This document shows, piece after piece, positions 24,148 to 24,663 of a DNA stretch of 24,663 nt. Position 1 is the stretch's first letter. Every line of letters begins with the position of its first letter. The notes under the pieces were generated by a model. That model was not told the DNA's origin. It ran no database searches and was given only the letters and a program-made list of their open reading frames with translations. A program made the translations under genes and the position numbers. This stretch comes from Pedobacter sp. UBA1951 (GTDB lineage Bacteria; Bacteroidota; Bacteroidia; Sphingobacteriales; Sphingobacteriaceae). The stretch spans positions 4,046 through 28,708 of the forward strand of contig DDEP01000086.1 in NCBI GenBank assembly GCA_002336465.1. The letters run 5' to 3'.

Positions 24148-24663
24148 TTAATTTGTCTTGGTATAAAAAACCATGCTTGCAGGAATATCTCCAGTACTTA
24201 CTTGAAATCTTTTCTTACCATTCTTATCAAAGCAGTAAAGTACACCCGGTGTTACATAATCTTTCGCATCAGTCACATAGATATCGGCTGTAATAGGATC
24301 TACGGCAATGCCATATGGTATTTTAATATTACTCTCTGTACCATCGGTAATAAAACTACCTGGCAAAACAGTTTCATCTTTTACATTAATCTTGGTGTAA
24401 GAAATTACGTTTTTGCTTGTATTGTTGTTCCATTCTACACTATACACATAGGCCATATCTTTGTGTATAGCTAAGTTGCCAGCAGCAACATTGAAAGCTT
24501 TCTTTACCGCATCAGTCTTAGTATCTATTACATATAAATTAGAAGGTATCTTATCATAATCGCCTCTAGAGGTTACATACAGATCTCCATAGCTATCAGC
24601 TTTGATCCTGTGCAGGTTGATACCTACATCAATACGTTTTATTTCTGTATTGGTATTTAGGTT
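24148..24663 (-). CDS. BtuG-like beta-propeller protein, C-terminal part only
   Basis: The open frame runs from the window edge to the TAA at 24148, giving the last 171 residues; the 5' part lies outside. Propeller-blade repeats are visible: DSYGDLYVTSRGDYDKIPSN, LYVIDTKTDAVKKAF, IPYGIAVDPITADIYVTDAKDYVTPGVLYCFDKNGK (split here for length: IPYGIAVDPITADIYVTDAK then DYVTPGVLYCFDKNGK) and ending STGDIPASMVFYTKTN. This resembles the YncE/DUF5074 propeller of BtuG, the surface corrinoid-binding partner of BtuB in gut Bacteroides; the similarity is from memory. An in-frame ATG at 24456 is internal, since the preceding codons are clearly propeller sequence. It leads into the two lipoprotein genes. 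Confidence 0.75.
   Translation of the reverse strand, partial: NLNTNTEIKRIDVGINLHRIKADSYGDLYVTSRGDYDKIPSNLYVIDTKTDAVKKAFNVAAGNLAIHKDMAYVYSVEWNNNTSKNVISYTKINVKDETVLPGSFITDGTESNIKIPYGIAVDPITADIYVTDAKDYVTPGVLYCFDKNGKKRFQVSTGDIPASMVFYTKTN

Noticed and set aside
24148..24456. A complete 102-residue gene at the window end
   Set aside because: The frame stays open to the window edge and the upstream codons translate to clear propeller sequence, so this is the 3' part of a longer gene.

Overview
The window looks like chromosomal DNA of a Bacteroidota bacterium, most likely a Sphingobacteriaceae (Pedobacter-like) member. This rests on AT-rich sequence, fused CcoN-CcoO and single-haem CcoP proteins, bacillithiol synthesis, PKD/propeller surface lipoproteins, TAnnTTTG-type -7 promoter boxes and very few Shine-Dalgarno sequences. 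The genus is inference. No tRNA, rRNA, CRISPR array, transposase or phage gene was seen, and no stretch over about 300 bases lacks a gene or gene remnant.

Layout. 1-1280 (+): the end of an ISC iron-sulphur operon (iscS 3' end, iscU, iscA); the spacers before iscU and iscA carry related palindromic sequence, and a terminator follows. 1382-3306 (+): a long-chain acyl-CoA synthetase with its own terminator. 3427-3811 (-): a small lipoprotein gene broken by a one-base slip in a run of eight A/T. 3889-14069 (-): a complete cbb3 cytochrome oxidase supercluster. In transcription order it is a D-lactate-dehydrogenase-like lid-domain protein with a Cys-rich tail, hemN, ccoI, ccoS (short and easily missed), ccoNO fusion, ccoQ, ccoP, ccoG, ccoH and a TauE/DsbD_2-like membrane protein. 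Many junctions overlap by 1-14 nt, which implies coordinated translation. 14230-15435 (+), divergent: a GNAT acetyltransferase and a periplasmic rhodanese-thioredoxin fusion. 15480-17335 (-): DUF4294 protein, thiol peroxidase of the glutathione-peroxidase family, and bshB1 of bacillithiol synthesis. 17448-21598 (+): rel (ppGpp), a Fur-family regulator and purA, closed by a strong terminator. 21626-24663 (-): two PKD-containing surface lipoproteins preceded by the C-terminal part of a BtuG-like beta-propeller, probably the accessory end of a corrinoid (vitamin B12) uptake locus whose receptor lies outside the window.

How the parts connect. The cbb3 cluster joins oxygen-independent haem synthesis (HemN), copper supply (CcoI, perhaps the TauE-like protein), assembly (CcoG/H/S) and the structural subunits, as expected for microaerobic respiration. 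A Crp/Fnr-like half-symmetric site and a -7 box lie upstream of the first gene. The most unusual items are the Rossmann-less D-LDH-like protein coupled to hemN, the frameshifted lipoprotein, the repeated palindromes in the isc spacers, and the probable corrinoid locus.
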